Origin: Monodelphis domestica
Lineage: Eukaryota > Chordata > Mammalia > Didelphimorphia > Didelphidae
Reading direction: 5' to 3'
Length of the DNA: 64,000 nucleotides
NCBI RefSeq assembly: GCF_027887165.1
Contig: NC_077234.1
Location: forward strand, 141,599,857 to 141,663,856
The position numbers and the translations under genes are program-made. Positions 21,697-34,249 of the stretch are shown here, piece by piece. A model generated the notes under the pieces. The model was not told the origin of the DNA, did no database searches, and was given only the letters and a program-made list of their open reading frames with translations. The stretch's first letter is position 1. Each line of letters opens with the position of its first letter.

Positions 21697-22080
21697 CGGT
21701 AGTTGGATTGGTATAGCACTGAGTAAGTAAATTGATTTAGTAGAATTGTCATTTTTATTACATTAGCTCTTCCTACCCACAAGCAAGTAATATTTTCCAA
21801 TTGTTTAGCTCTGACTTTATGTATGTGAAGAAGTGTTTTGTATTTGTGTTCATATAATTCCTGTTTTTGTCTAGACAAGTAGATACCTGGGCATTTTATA
21901 TTGTCTAGAATTATTTTAAATGAAATTTCTCTTTCTCTCTTGCTCCTGACTTTTGTTGATAATAAAATAAATGCTGAATATCTGTGTGTGAGTTTTTTAG
22001 TTGATTCTCTAGGATTCCCTAAGTACACCATTATATCATCTGCAAAGCTTTCTTCATTTTTTTTAATGTAACACTTTTCC
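21697..22080 (-). mobile_element. LINE-1 (oldest layer), antisense, RT region
   Basis: After the SINE the antisense ORF2 resumes. The minus strand at 22,035-22,046 encodes FADD, the catalytic reverse-transcriptase box (Y/F-x-D-D), followed by a 'VYLGNPREST' type L1 stretch. The minus-strand ORF at 21,573-22,082 mixes this with SINE and microsatellite text, so it is not a gene. Similarity is lost beyond about 22,080. Confidence 0.8.
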
Positions 22081-22607
22081 AATTATTTAAGAACAAGCTA
22101 GGCTTATATCCTTGCTTTGCCTTAAAAACAATAATAAGGACTCGTGTTCCTGTTCATTTTTAGGAGTTTTGCTTGCTTCTTAGGGTTTGAAATCCATAGG
22201 TAGCCCTAGTTTTTTTTTCCTTTTCTAACTCACCAGGAGATAGAAACAATGTCTTTTAGATATCTACATTCTACCCTGGAATTGAAATTTTATTTTTCTT
22301 CCAATTACTGCCCATATCTTGGCTCATATATATCAGAAAATATAACCCTTTCCACTATTATGGCTGAATATGTTTTTACAGATGCATATTATAATTGATA
22401 CTGGTTTTTCTTCATCTTATGAAAGACATTTTATTTTTCAAATTAGTGTAGGATTGGTTTAAAACTAATACTGAAAGAACTTACAAATGAGTTTTTAACA
22501 ACTTTTTTTCGTTCATCCATAAACCTGCTTCATGTTTATAAATAAAATAGATTATGACAATAATCTTTCTTGAATACAGTATTGCTTTACTTTAATTTTT
22601 GTTTCCT
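22081..22607. other. Unassigned T-rich sequence
   Basis: No family recognised beyond the L1 edge. Confidence 0.5.
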
Positions 22608-22652
22608 CAGAGAGATTATGTATCTTACAGGTAGTAGGCACTTAATAAATTT
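22608..22652 (+). mobile_element. L2 3' terminus fragment
   Basis: 'cttacaggtagtaggcactt' followed by 'aataaat' matches the L2 3' end ('acatagtaggtgcttaataaat'). Confidence 0.4.
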
Positions 22653-23889
22653 TTTTCTTTTATCCTTTAAATGTCCATTTTTTTCTCTCTCAGTTTCATC
22701 TTTCCTCCTCTCAAATGTTTCTTAGTGATTACAGTTTATCTCTTAGGCAAGGAACTTCAAGCTTACCTTCCCAGATTCCACCATTAGCAATGGAGAGAAA
22801 CAATTGTTCTATCTAATTTACCCATTTTACCTAATTAATGTTAAAGTTTTAAAAAAAGAAATTGGACTATTTTAATATACAACTCTAGTGAAAATATGAT
22901 ATGTTTATGTTAATTATATGTACAAAAATAGAAATCACATCACAGCATCTCTTCTTTTTGTTTATGTATTTTGGAAACCTTTGATTCATTTCAAGATTTT
23001 TATGTATACAATATTTTTTCACCTCTCAAATAATAATGTGACCATATGATTTTGCTTTGCTTTTACTTTTTCACACAATTCCATTGTTTATTTCTGTTTT
23101 CAGAAACCTGAAAAAAGTATAGCTTTCCAATCTCAGTTGTGTGACTGAATGAGGACAGGCACCATAACAGTCTCAGCTACCATAAATCACACTTGTGAGT
23201 TTCTTTGTTCACCAGACTTTCATCACAGATGTCAGTATTCTCCCTGTTATCTCCCCTGAAACAGGATCAGATTTACAGAAACAGACCATTTGATTCCTAT
23301 TACTTTTTGTGAGTTTCTACATCCACTGACAGAACAAGACTTGTATTTCATTTTAGGAACTCTCGAATTGGATACCACTGGGATGAATGTTGCTATACAA
23401 TAAAAGAATAAAAAGACATTGTGAATTCTTCATGTAAGGATTAGAAAAAAATACAGCTTTCTATGTCCATTTGGCCAAAAAAAAATACTGTTTTGGAAAC
23501 TTTTCCTACTCTGCATTTCAAAGTAATCCTGATAGAGGAAAAAATGAGCCAAAACTCTTCCCTGGCAATGTGAGACTTATGGTTTCAAATAAGTAAAAAG
23601 TCCCTCTAGGACTATAACAGAATATATCATCTTTTTACATTTTATATTGCAATTATAACATATGAGTATATGTATACACACATACATACACAAATATAAA
23701 TGAATGTGTGTATATATGTAAAGAGAGAATTATCTATCTCTATATAAATATATATGTTGTTTTTCAGAGGGTATCTAGTCAAACGAAACTTGAGTTGTTT
23801 GCTTCTCATGCTGTTTCCTCATAATCATAATCTAATTTGCTCATAATTTATCTAGTTACCTAATAATTATAACCATAACTTATAATAAT
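22653..23889. other. Unassigned sequence with TA/CA simple repeats
   Basis: Apparently unique DNA. A mixed (TG)(TA)(CA) simple region lies at about 23,660-23,755. No ORF or transposon signature. Confidence 0.55.
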
Positions 23890-24015
23890 CATAGCTAATT
23901 AAAATGTTTAATGCCTAAAAACACTTTATATATGTTACATCATTTGTTTGTCACTACAAAATTGTGAGAAATATGTTATTATTTCCATTTGACTGATTAG
24001 GAAAACTAGACTGAC
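23890..24015 (-). mobile_element. MIR-type SINE, antisense
   Basis: 'aaaacactttatatatgtta', 'tgtgagaaatatgttattat' and 'ttgactgattaggaaaacta' follow the reversed MIR order. Confidence 0.55.
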
Positions 24016-24509
24016 CACTCAACATAAGCAGAATATAATATTCAGATGATTCAGAATATAATATTCAGAAATGAACAATTATTATTTTTATATTTTTTAG
24101 TCTCATTTTCTTCAATAAGGAAATCTTTTAGTTTCCCAACAATCCAAAGGCCAATGTACATTTTTCTGGAGGTCAATAGTTGAATTGTAAGGACTTCATT
24201 ATCTCAATCTAGATTGTATTTCAAAAAGACACCAAAAAGCTGTTACTAGTCCACAAAAAGGCAACCAAGTAGCTACACTTCTTTAATTATGCAAATAGGT
24301 CTTATCAGCTAAGCATAATTGCTGATTTGCCTTTACCTCTTGTTTTTATTTTATTGTTCTTCGTTTTCCCTAATCTTAAAACAGCTTTTAAAAATGCAAT
24401 ACAAGTAACAAACATCAACTAGCCATTATTAAATTACAGTCTCAAATAAAGACACTCTACATTATATAGTGAAAACAAAGGGAAAAAATGAACAGTGATA
24501 AGGAAGCAT
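24016..24509. other. Unassigned AT-rich sequence
   Basis: A short direct repeat 'cagaatataatattcag' (24,030 and 24,052) is the only structure noted. Confidence 0.5.
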
Positions 24510-24665
24510 TGAGATTTGTGCTGGAATTGGATACAAAGTGCATCACATCAAATTTTAGCCTATCATGTGCTAACTGTATGACCTTAAGTAAGTCACTCAA
24601 CCTTATGTGAGCCTCATTTTACTATCTGTAAATGTACCTTACAACTCTAAATCTATAATTCCATT
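24510..24665 (+). mobile_element. MIR-type SINE, sense
   Basis: 'ctaactgtatgaccttaagt' then 'aagtcactcaaccttatgtg', 'cattttactatctgtaaatg' is the MIR CORE in sense orientation. Confidence 0.7.
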
Positions 24666-24975
24666 ATTTTTTCTTACACACCATATCAAAATAACAAATA
24701 GATACACCAAAGTGGGCTAAAACCACCATACATCCAGACACAATATACATACTCATAAACCCACATGCCAAGGAAGCAAATTAATATTGCCCATATTTCT
24801 TTAAGACAGTAAAACAAATCTAATAAATAGTATGCCTATTATTTAATCTATTACATTCCTACTTCCTGCCCTATAATGCTGAAAGAAGTCACCCAACTTT
24901 ATTGGACTAAGTCCACTTAAACTTAGCTTGTTTAATCTCAACGACAAATAATAATTTCACTGCTTTTGAACTGAT
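24666..24975. other. Unassigned sequence
   Basis: Nothing recognised. Confidence 0.5.
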
Positions 24976-24983
24976 TACTCATG

Positions 24984-24984
<1 letters not shown>

Positions 24985-25016
<32 letters not shown>
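24985..25016. repeat. (CA)n microsatellite
   Basis: About 16 uninterrupted AC/CA units. Confidence 0.95.
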
Positions 25017-25364
25017 ATTCAACTTCCCTAATTTTTTCTCTCAAGATTCCATAAATATCCCTTCCCCTATCCTCTCTGCCAACCATTTCACCCTCTTACT
25101 TTAGTTAATAAAAGAGATCTCCTGTGAGTTAACTCTCATCCTCATCTACATTTCAAGATTTTTCAAAATTATCATCCATTTTCTCCTCCTGTAAGTATCT
25201 ATTGAACAGATAATTCTTCTTGTTATCAAAGCCAATATTTCTATTTTACCCTTTATAGCATCTCCCCTTCCATCACTTTTCAAAAGTTATTCCTTCTTTC
25301 ATTATCTCTCATTTATCTTTGATACCATCTTTTCTACTTACTACCTCCCTGAAATCTACAGATA

Positions 25365-26375
25365 GACCAAAGTCTCTTTCATCCTTAAAAAAATAGCCTC
25401 ACTTAGCCGAAATATTCTTTCAAGGTAACATTATCCAAGTGGATGTCTCACAGTTATATAAAATTCAACATATCTGAAATAGAACTCATTATATTCCCCT
25501 CCTCTAAATCCTTTACATTTGCAGATTTCACAGAAAATCATCATCTTCCCAATTACCAAAATTACAATCATAAAATCATATTTAATTTCTTAGGTACTGT
25601 AATATATATCAAATCACTCTTCATGTCCATCTCTATAATATCTCTCAGCTATTTGTACTCATAGTTTTACACAAGTGCCATCCTAGTTCTGGGCTTTTCT
25701 TTCCTATGCTATTGTAATAGTCACCTAATTACTGTTTATTTAACAATCATTCCTCATTTTTCAACCATCTCCACATAGCTTCAAAATTATATTCTTTAAG
25801 TTCTGGTTTTGCTATATTGCTTTTTGCCTCAATAAGTTCTAATGGTCCCCAATTGCTTAAAGTGAATATGTACTCTCCTCTGGTTCATATTTAAAACCTC
25901 TAACAACCTGCTTCGTCTAACTTACCATATATATATATATATATATATTATATTTGACTCTGTTATATGTATTATTCATACTAGCCAAACTAATTTTTTG
26001 CTGTACTTTAGAAGTAAAATTATAGCACTTCTCTACATGTCTGTTCATAGGGTAATTCCAAAACTTAGAATAATCTCCCTGTACAATCTACTTTTGAATC
26101 CTTAGCTTTATTTAAAACTAAACTTAATAATCATACCCTAGAAAAGGTCTTCCTGACCTCTCTAACCACTCATCTCCTATACAAAACATTTTGAATTTAT
26201 ATTATGTCTACAGTTCTTGTATGAAACTTATATTTGTATAGACTCTATGGTTTCCCGTTATTATATTTACTCCTGGAAGGCAAAAATGATATACTTTTTG
26301 TCATCCCCCAAATATAATACAGATCCAGGAATTTAATAAGTGCTTATAAGCACTTCTTGACTAATTTTTTCCACT
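25365..26375 (+). mobile_element. L2 LINE relic with RT remnant and 3' end, sense
   Basis: The ORF at 25,443-25,664 starts with a recognisable L2 RT trace: 'MSHSYIKFNISEIELIIF' mirrors the CR1/L2 'WMSRRHLKLNMSKTELIIF' block. Downstream come the normal L2 C-terminal and 3' UTR words ('ccaattgcttaaagtgaata', 'cctggaaggcaaaaatgata') and the end 'ggaatttaataagtgcttat'. The left part near 25,380 ('catccttaaaaaaatagcct') matches an earlier L2 block, so roughly 600 bp between them (including the RT DD box) are missing. An (AT)n run at 25,927-25,948 lies inside. Dead element. Confidence 0.7.
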
Positions 26376-28102
26376 GACAATATTGAGAGAAAAAGGAACA
26401 AATGAACATATCCTAATGTCATCTTCACCTACATAAAAGCATATGTAGAATAGAATAGATAAGAATATGTGATAAGAAAACCAAAACCATATGAAATAAG
26501 AGATCAGACAAAGAAAATCAGAAGAAAATTAAATAAGAATTGAGATTAAAAGTTTGATGAAATAATGAAGTAAATTACAAATACGAAGAACACAAAATCA
26601 ATTTAGTTATAAAAGAGAGTTCATAGTCACAAAAATATCAAAGTTACAACTTAAGAAAAGTGAACTACACAACGTTAAAAGAATCTGGAAATGCAGGTCT
26701 GAAACATTTAATTTGGAATTTATTTGGAATTTGGAATTCAATTGAAGACCTAGAATACAGATAATAGCAATTTTAAGAATCTAGGAAAACAAAGTAATTT
26801 TAATATTGTTTCAAGAAAATGGTAAAAATAAAACTAAATTGTTCAAAAGAGCTCACTTAAAACAAACACCCCAAAAGCCTGGGATCCTGACAAGAAGATT
26901 AAAATTTAACATATCTTTACAAGCCATAGTCTGGTGGGGGGGTGACAGGAAAATTTAGATACCTGAAAGGTAAAGAGAATGTTTACCATAATCAATTTTA
27001 ATAACTGCAGAATTTTGAGAGAGAACATTCATAAAGCTCAGAAATTTGAATAAATATTTGGGAAAAGTAAGAAGTGAAAGGCAAAAAAACAGAGTTATTT
27101 AATGAATAAAATTAACCGTGCTTTTTGAAGATTGAAGATGCATATTTCAATAGGAAAGAGAATCCTCTAAAATGTACGGACATAGGCATTTTGAGGAAGC
27201 CTTTAACAACAACAACAACAACAAAACTAGACAACCATTATAAACATTTGGAGCAACCCTGAGAAAAATAAAAACAAAACAAAAAAGCATTAACAATATG
27301 TGTGAGTTCTTTAAATTGGAAGATTCTGAAGGAAAGAATATCTCAGAGAGAAAAGGAAAACCATCAGAATAATCCCCATATGAAAATCCTGTCTTTGGAA
27401 ATATGGAAGTCTGATTTAACATCGCCTACATAATTCTTATTATAATAATTTGTTTAGAATGATTTTGTTAAGTGTGGCTTAAAAAAAAGAAACAGAATCC
27501 CCCCCAAAAAGAGAAATAGGACATATATTTTCTTACCTTAAATGACTAAAGAAAAGAGAAACCCAACAACTACAATGCCAAATATAACAAACCAAATGAC
27601 AAATAAAATATAAATATTTGACAAAATGTTTAGAAAAGTAGATTCTACTATTAGAATGAGTAGGGGAAGGGAATGGAGAAAATTCATAAAGTTTTAAAAT
27701 AGCTTATAGATTCAAAATGAAAGTTCAGTCTAAAATGCACCATATATGATATAATATAGCAATATATTGAATGTTTTTACACAAGAACTCAGAGAATCAA
27801 TTACCTTAATTTTAGGTCACTATCTGATAATGTCTCAGTTTCCTCGATTATGAAACAGTGTTTATATCTCCATTTCATGCCATATAATATTCTTTATAAG
27901 GTGAATCTTTTGAAAACCTTATAAGTTTTATATGACAGGTATTGTTGCTGCTGTCATTGTTGGTAATATTCCTAATACCAATCATAGAAAGTGGAAGTGG
28001 AATTTATGATTCAATACAAAGTAGAATTCAAAGCAAAAACCGAAACAAAACATTAAAAGGTATTATGAATTTTGTGTTTTGATAAATGAGCAAATACCAC
28101 AT
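26376..28102. other. A-rich, strand-asymmetric unassigned block
   Basis: About 1.7 kb whose plus strand is A-rich with few T runs, as in the sense strand of L1/HAL1 elements. It includes (CAA)n at 27,207-27,224 and repeated 'ggaattt' words at 26,714-26,744. I could not match it to the L1 or HAL1 text elsewhere in this window. An old LINE or HAL1 relic is plausible but not shown. Confidence 0.4.
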
Positions 28103-28116
28103 AAGAATTTATCCAG

Positions 28117-31100
28117 CTGAAAATGACAATGATGAGACATCATTTCAAAATCTATAGGATGAAGCCAAAGCAGTGCTCAGGGGGAAATTTATGTCCTTGA
28201 GTTCATATATTAACAAATTAAAGAGGGCAGAGATTAATGCATTGGACATGCAAATTAAAAAAAAAAACTAGAAAGTGAACAAATAAATATCCTCAGATGA
28301 AGACTAAATTAGAGATCTTTCAAATCAAAAGAGAAATGAATAAAAGTGAAAGTCAAAGAACTATTGATTTAATAAATAAGACTAGAAGCTCATAATATGG
28401 AAAAAAACAAATAAAATAGACAAAATACTGGTCAATATAACTAAAAAAAATAAAAGAAGAAAACCAAATTGACAGTATCCAAAATGAAAATGGAGATTTC
28501 ATCTCTAATCAAGAGGTAATTAAGGCAATGATTAAAAACTTCTTTGCTCAATTATCTTGCAATAAATATGGCAATCTAGGTGATATGGATGAATATTAAC
28601 AAAAATATAAATTGCCTAGACTGAGAGAGGAAGAAATAGATTACCTAAACAACCCCAAATCAGAAAAAGAAATTGAACAAGCCATCGTGCCATCAAGGAC
28701 CAAATGGATTCACAAATGAATTCTATCAAACATTCAAAGAAAAACTAATCCCAATATTATACAAACTATTTGACAAAATAAACAAAGAAGGAGATCTACC
28801 AAATTCCTTTAATGACACAAATATGGTACTGATTCCAAAGCCAGGCAGGTCAAAGAGAAAGAAAACTATAGACCAATCACCTTAATGAATATAGATGTAA
28901 AAATCTTAAATAGAATACTAGCAAAAAGACTCAAGCAAGTGATCATGAGAGTTATCCACTATGACTAGTTAGGATTCATGCCAGGAATGCCAGAATGGTC
29001 CATTATTAGGAAAACCATTCACATAATTGACCATTTTATTAAGAAAACCAACAAAAACCACATGATTATCTCAATAGATGCAGAAAAAGCCTTTGACAAA
29101 ATACACACTCATTCCTATTGAAAACACTAGAAAGTATAGGAATACAAGGGCCTTTTCTAAAAATAATAAAGAATATATATATCTAAAACCATCAGCAAAC
29201 ATCATTTGCACTGGGAATAAACTAGAAACCTTCCCAATAAGATCAGGAGTGAAAAAAGGATGCCCATTATCACCTCTATTATTTAACATTGTACTAGAAG
29301 TGCTAGCTGTAGCAATTAGAGAAGAAAAAGAAATTGAAAGTATTAAAATGGGCAATGAGGAGACTAAACTATCACTCTTTGCAGATAATATGATGGTCTA
29401 CTTAAAGAATCCTAGAGAATCAATCAAAAAGCTAATCAAAATAATCAACAATTTTTGCAAAATTACATGATACAAAATAAACCCACATAAGTTATTAGCA
29501 TTTCTTTATATCTCCAACACATCTCAGCAGAAAGAATTAGAAAGAGAAATTCCATTTAAAATTACCATAGACAATATAAAATATTTAGGAATCTATCTGT
29601 CAAGAAAAACACAAGAACTATATGAAAACAACTACAAAACACTTTCCACACAATTAAAATTAGATCTAAACAATTGGGAAAACATTGATTGCTCACGGTT
29701 AGGATGAGCTAACATAATAAAAATCACAATCTGACACAACTTAATTTACTTATTTAATGCCGTACCCATTGAACTACCAAAATACTTTTTTTATTTAATT
29801 ATAAAAAAAACAAAATAATGTTCATTTGGAAGAACAAAAGATCAAGGATATCCAGGGAAATCATGAAAAAACAAATGTGAAGGAAGGTGGCCTTGCAGTC
29901 CCAGATCTCACACTGTCTATAAAGCAGTGGTCATCAAAAAATGTTGGTACTCGCTAAGAGACAGAAAGGATGATCAGTGGAATGGACTTGGGGTAAATGA
30001 CCTCAGCAAGACAATTTATGACAAGCCCAAAGGTCCCAGCTTTTGGGACAAAACCCCACCATTTGATAAAAACTGCTGGGAAAATTGGAAGACAGTATGG
30101 GAGAGATTAGGTTTTGATCAATATCTCACACCCTACACTAAGATAAACTCAGAATGGGTGAATGACTTGAATATAAAAAGGAAACTATAAGCAAATTAGG
30201 TCAACACAGAAGAGTAAACTTACCAGATCTTTGGGAAAGGAAAGACTTTAAAACCAAGCAAGAGCTAGAAAAAAATCACAAAATGTAAAATTAATAATTT
30301 TGATTACATTAAATTAAGAAGGTTTTATGCAAACAAAGCTAATGCAAACAAAATTAGAAGGGAAGCAACAAATTGGAAAACAATCTTCATATTTTCTGAC
30401 AAAGGTCTAATTACTCAAATTTACAAAGAGCTAAACCAGTTGTACAAAAAATCAAGCCATTGATAAATGGGCAAGGGACATGAATAGGCAATTTTCAGTT
30501 AAAAAAATAAAAACTATTAATAAGCACATGAAAAAGTGTTCTAAATCTTTTACAATCAGAGAGATGCAAATCAAAACTCTGAGGTATCACCTCACATCTA
30601 GCAGATTAGCTAACTTGACAGCAAGGGAAATTAATGAATGCTGGAGGGGATTTGGCAAAGTGGGGACATTAATGCATTGCTGGTGGAGTTGTGAATTAAT
30701 CCAACCATTTTGCAGGGCAATTTTGGACTATGCCTAAAGGGTGCTAAAAGACTGCCTGTCCTTTTATCCAGCTATAGCACTGCTGGTTTTGTACCCCAAA
30801 GAGATAATAAAGAAAAAGACTTGTACAAGAATAATTATAGTTGTGCAGTTTGTGGTGACAAAAAATTGGAAACTGAGGGGATGACCTTCAATATGGGAAT
30901 GGCTGACCAAATTATAGTACATGTTGGTGATGGAATACTATTGTGCTCAAAGGAATAATGAACTGGAGGAATTCCATGGGAATTGGAATGACCTCCAGGA
31001 ACTGATGCAGAGTGAAAGAGCAAAACCAGGAGAACACTATACACAGAGACTGATACACTGTGGTATAGTCGATTGTAATGGACTTCTCCATTAGTGGCAA

Positions 31101-31280
31101 TGCAGTGATCCTGAACAACCATAACAACATAGAAATAGATTCTGATCAAAGACATATCTAACACCCAGTGAAATTGCACATCAGACAGAGTGCAGGCAGG
31201 GGAGGAAGGGAAAGAATATGATTCTTGTAATCAAAAAATAATGTTATAAATTGACTAAATATATTTATTTAAATTTAAAA
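28117..31280 (+). mobile_element. LINE-1, 5'-truncated in ORF2, with perfect TSD
   Basis: Flanked by an exact 14-bp duplication 'aagaatttatccag' (28,103-28,116 and 31,281-31,294), with an A-rich end right before the second copy. The element starts downstream of the endonuclease domain and runs through the RT and the C-terminal part to a 3' UTR ending 'aaatttaaaa'. The 3' UTR lacks about 150 bp (around 31,120) that the HAL1-like and the antisense copy at 31.6-32.2 kb keep. It is non-autonomous and broken by many stops. Confidence 0.95.
28673..30737 (+). pseudogene. L1 ORF2 (reverse transcriptase and C-terminal part), disrupted
   Basis: ORF2p nicks the target and reverse transcribes element RNA. 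Remaining open pieces: 28,673-28,885 with '[15 protein letters not shown]' and 'LIPKPG'; 29,078-29,470 with '[17 protein letters not shown]' and the catalytic box; 29,927-30,190 with 'WENWKTVWERLG'; 30,480-30,737 with 'LMHCWWSCELIQPF'. The catalytic box reads FADN at 29,378-29,389, not FADD, so the second metal-binding aspartate is lost. Stops and frameshifts separate all pieces. The endonuclease domain is absent. Confidence 0.9.
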
Positions 31281-31594
31281 AAGAATTTATCCAGTTTAAA
31301 GCTTTATACACATAATCATGTCATTCAGTTTGTGAAAGGAAGAAAGGCAATTTTTTCACATCCTTACAAGATGTAAAAGAAAAATAATTTATTTCTTTGT
31401 AGGACCAAAACTGTAAAGATCTGCTCACAGGATAAGAATCAACACTTTCAACATTTCTAACAAATATGTGAATATAAATATTGTTGAATATACTCATGAA
31501 TAGATATTCAATATTTTTTAAAAGTTAGTCATTTAATATTTTCCTCATATATTGATTAAAAGTAATGCAAAATGACTTAATTACCATTCACTTA
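31281..31594. other. Spacer between two converging L1 3' ends
   Basis: About 310 bp beginning with the second TSD copy. Otherwise nothing recognisable. Confidence 0.5.
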
Positions 31595-32205
31595 TCTTTT
31601 TTAAATTTAATTAATTTTTATTTATATTGTTAGTCAATTTAGAACATTATTCTGTGGTTACAAGAATCATATTCTTTCCCTCCCTTACCTACCCCCACAC
31701 TTCCCACAGCCAACACACAATGCCACTTGGTGTTAGATATGTCCTTGATCAGAACCTATTTCTATGTTGTTCATATTTGCACTAAGATGTTCATTTAGAG
31801 TCGACATCCCCAATCATATCCCCTCGAACCATGTTATCAAGCAGTTGTTTTTCTTCAGTGTTTTTACTCCCAGTTTTTCCTCTGGATGTGGATAGTGTTC
31901 TTTCTCATAGATCCCTTCGGGTTGTTCAGGATCACTGCATTGCCACTAATGGAGAAGTTCATTATATTCAATTGTACCACAGTGTATCAGTCTCTGTGTA
32001 CAATGTTCTCCTGGTTCTGCTCCATTCTCTTTGCATCAATTCCTGGAGGTTATTCCAGTTCACATGGAATTCCTTCACTTTATTATTTCTTTGAGCTTAA
32101 TAGTGTTCCATCACCAACATATACCACAATTTTTTCAGCTATTCCCCAATTAAAGGGCATCCCCTCATTTTCCAATTTTTTGCCACCACAAAGAATGCAT
32201 CTATG
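31595..32205 (-). mobile_element. LINE-1 3' end, 5'-truncated, antisense
   Basis: T-rich left edge (poly-A side), then the reversed 3' UTR ('tgatcagaacctatttctat', 'gggttgttcaggatcactgc', 'tggttctgctccattc') up to the ORF2 end 'ttttttgccaccacaaagaa', where it is truncated. It mirrors 30,800-31,280 and the end of the HAL1-like element. The overlapping ORFs at 31,831-32,206 are antisense readings of it. A TSD could not be fixed. Confidence 0.9.
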
Positions 32206-32554
32206 ATATTAAAATATTTTTAATGATCAGTAAAATAAAAATAATCCAAGCCTTAACAGTTTTACTCATAAAAATGGATTAATTAAAAAATGAAAATAAC
32301 CAATGTTTTTTGAGTTCTGGAGAAAGGATTTTAAAACATTACTGCGAAGGTTGTGGACATTTGAAAACATGGAGAACAAAGTGGTAATGTCTAGTAAGTA
32401 ACAAAGCTGTCAGTATCTTTGTTCTGAGCCATTTAATTGTAGAGATTTTATCCTTAACTCATCTCAAAAGGAAAGAAAAGCAATAAAAAAATGAAAAGAC
32501 CTATGTATAGAAAAATTTAGCATTGTAACTTTTTAAAAAACTTATAATGAGGTA
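32206..32554. other. Unassigned AT-rich sequence
   Basis: Nothing recognised. Confidence 0.5.
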
Positions 32555-32672
32555 GTCTGACATGGTAGATAAAAATAAGACCACAAAGCCACAAAACCCT
32601 GGGCTCAGGTCCCATCTCTGATATAATTTGTCTGCGGGACCCTGTACAAGATAATTAACCCCTTGTTTCTGT
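32555..32672 (+). mobile_element. MIR-type SINE, sense
   Basis: 'gtctgacatggtagataaaa', 'ctgggctcaggtcccatctc', 'accctgtacaagataattaa' follow the MIR head-to-CORE order. Confidence 0.6.
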
Positions 32673-33889
32673 AAGAATGTAGGTTACAGGGGGGAAAAAG
32701 TTCTTCCTTGAATGGCCAGAAGAAATATTTCATAACTATGAAATCACATTTTTAGAGGAGTATTTTAATTTATTACATATAACATAAAGGCAATATCTTG
32801 GTGCTTTAAAAATAGTGGTAATATAAAGTATATAACGAATATAGAAAGGCATATGAGGGGGTACAGAATAAAGTCATCATAATGAAAATTCTGGTTAAAC
32901 TAATGATAATGTTAGGGTCTAATCTATTTAGTTAGGGCCCATTGATGTACTCTTGCCTGAATACCAGCGTATTATACCAGCACTACTTAGACTCAACAAG
33001 AGGTCAGGAGTAGAGTAATGCAATTTTGTCCTTAATACCATTTGAATATAATTGGTTATTGGTCTCTGTTATTGGAAGGGATGTTTATATTAAATTAAAT
33101 TAAAAACCTTTTATGTATTCAAGTATAATTACTCTGGGTTCATGTGACTGTGGTTGCATTTTGTTCATAAAATAAAATATATTGAGCTTTGTTCACTTTG
33201 GATCATTCAGACGTTAAATTCAGACAGGTTAGACAAAGATGTAGAGTTTTTATCACCTAAGTAAATTTGATATAAATCTGAAATATTCTGAAATCTTACT
33301 TTATTTTTCCTATAATCATTTTGTGGTTTAAATGGCATCATTCTCTGTAAACAGTTTTGAAAACATAATCTCAATATGTAGATTTTGAATGACTAAAAGA
33401 TTTTAGTAACTATAAAAACTGGAGGAAGGCAGGTCAAGACATATCAAGTATGGCAAAGTTTTATTTAAATCTGGGGGTTGGGGGGGGCAGAAAGCAAAAA
33501 CATTTCCTTTGCCTGAAGATGAATGTTCTGCATGTTTGATTCTGCCTTTTTAAATATGTGTTCAGGTTAACATTTTTCCAATGGATTTTAATGCTTGTAT
33601 TTTTACTGTTTTTATTGATGGTTATTGGTTTTCTAATAAAATTTTATCATCTAATGATATTCTCTGCACTTAAACTGAACTTTCAATATACTATAAGTGA
33701 AGTACCTGTTCTGGGATGGTAATGAATTTTTATTAATTCACCTATGTTCACTCAGCATATCTCTTATACCACATTGCTTATCCACATTTGCTTGTGGCTG
33801 TCCTTAAGGATCTACTCTGGTCCATCTTCCCTCTTCTCTGTGTACATTCTGTTTCTTAATGGTCTCATAATTTCAAAAGTATTTAATTA
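32673..33889. other. Unassigned, apparently single-copy sequence
   Basis: 1.2 kb with no transposon signature. A G run lies at 33,475-33,487. Confidence 0.5.
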
Positions 33890-34005
33890 TCACATTCAGC
33901 TAAATGAATAAAAATATTTATAACATCTAATTATTATGTTGCTACAAGGGATACAAAAACAAAAGCAAGTTGGTCCCTGATCTCTAGGAACTTGGATTCT
34001 AGGCT
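33890..34005 (-). mobile_element. L2 3' end fragment, antisense
   Basis: 'cagctaaatgaataaaaata', then 'gttgctacaagggatacaaa' and 'ggtccctgatctctaggaac' match the reversed L2 3' UTR ('gatacaaa', 'agtccctgccctcaaggagc'). Confidence 0.6.
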
Positions 34006-34249
34006 GGGAAGGGAACCATGTTGGAGTTTGGTGGCCAGGGTTAGTAGCTTTGCTCTAGAAATCTTAGGATGGGGATTGAGGCAATAAAATAATCTTTAAT
34101 TTGCATATCTTCTTCAGAGTCAATGGAAACAATATTGATAAAGCAAAAGAAAGGAATATAGGGGGGAGAAAAAGGAATATTTATATATGACAGTAAGGAA
34201 AATGACATGGCTTTAGAAAAAAATGCATGGGTTTTAAGAAAAAACAGAA

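Noticed and set aside
31831..32206. Two overlapping plus-strand ORFs of 87 and 106 codons
   Set aside because: They are antisense readings of an L1 3' UTR; similar ORFs appear antisense at 19,589-19,919 and 30,835-31,179 for the same reason.
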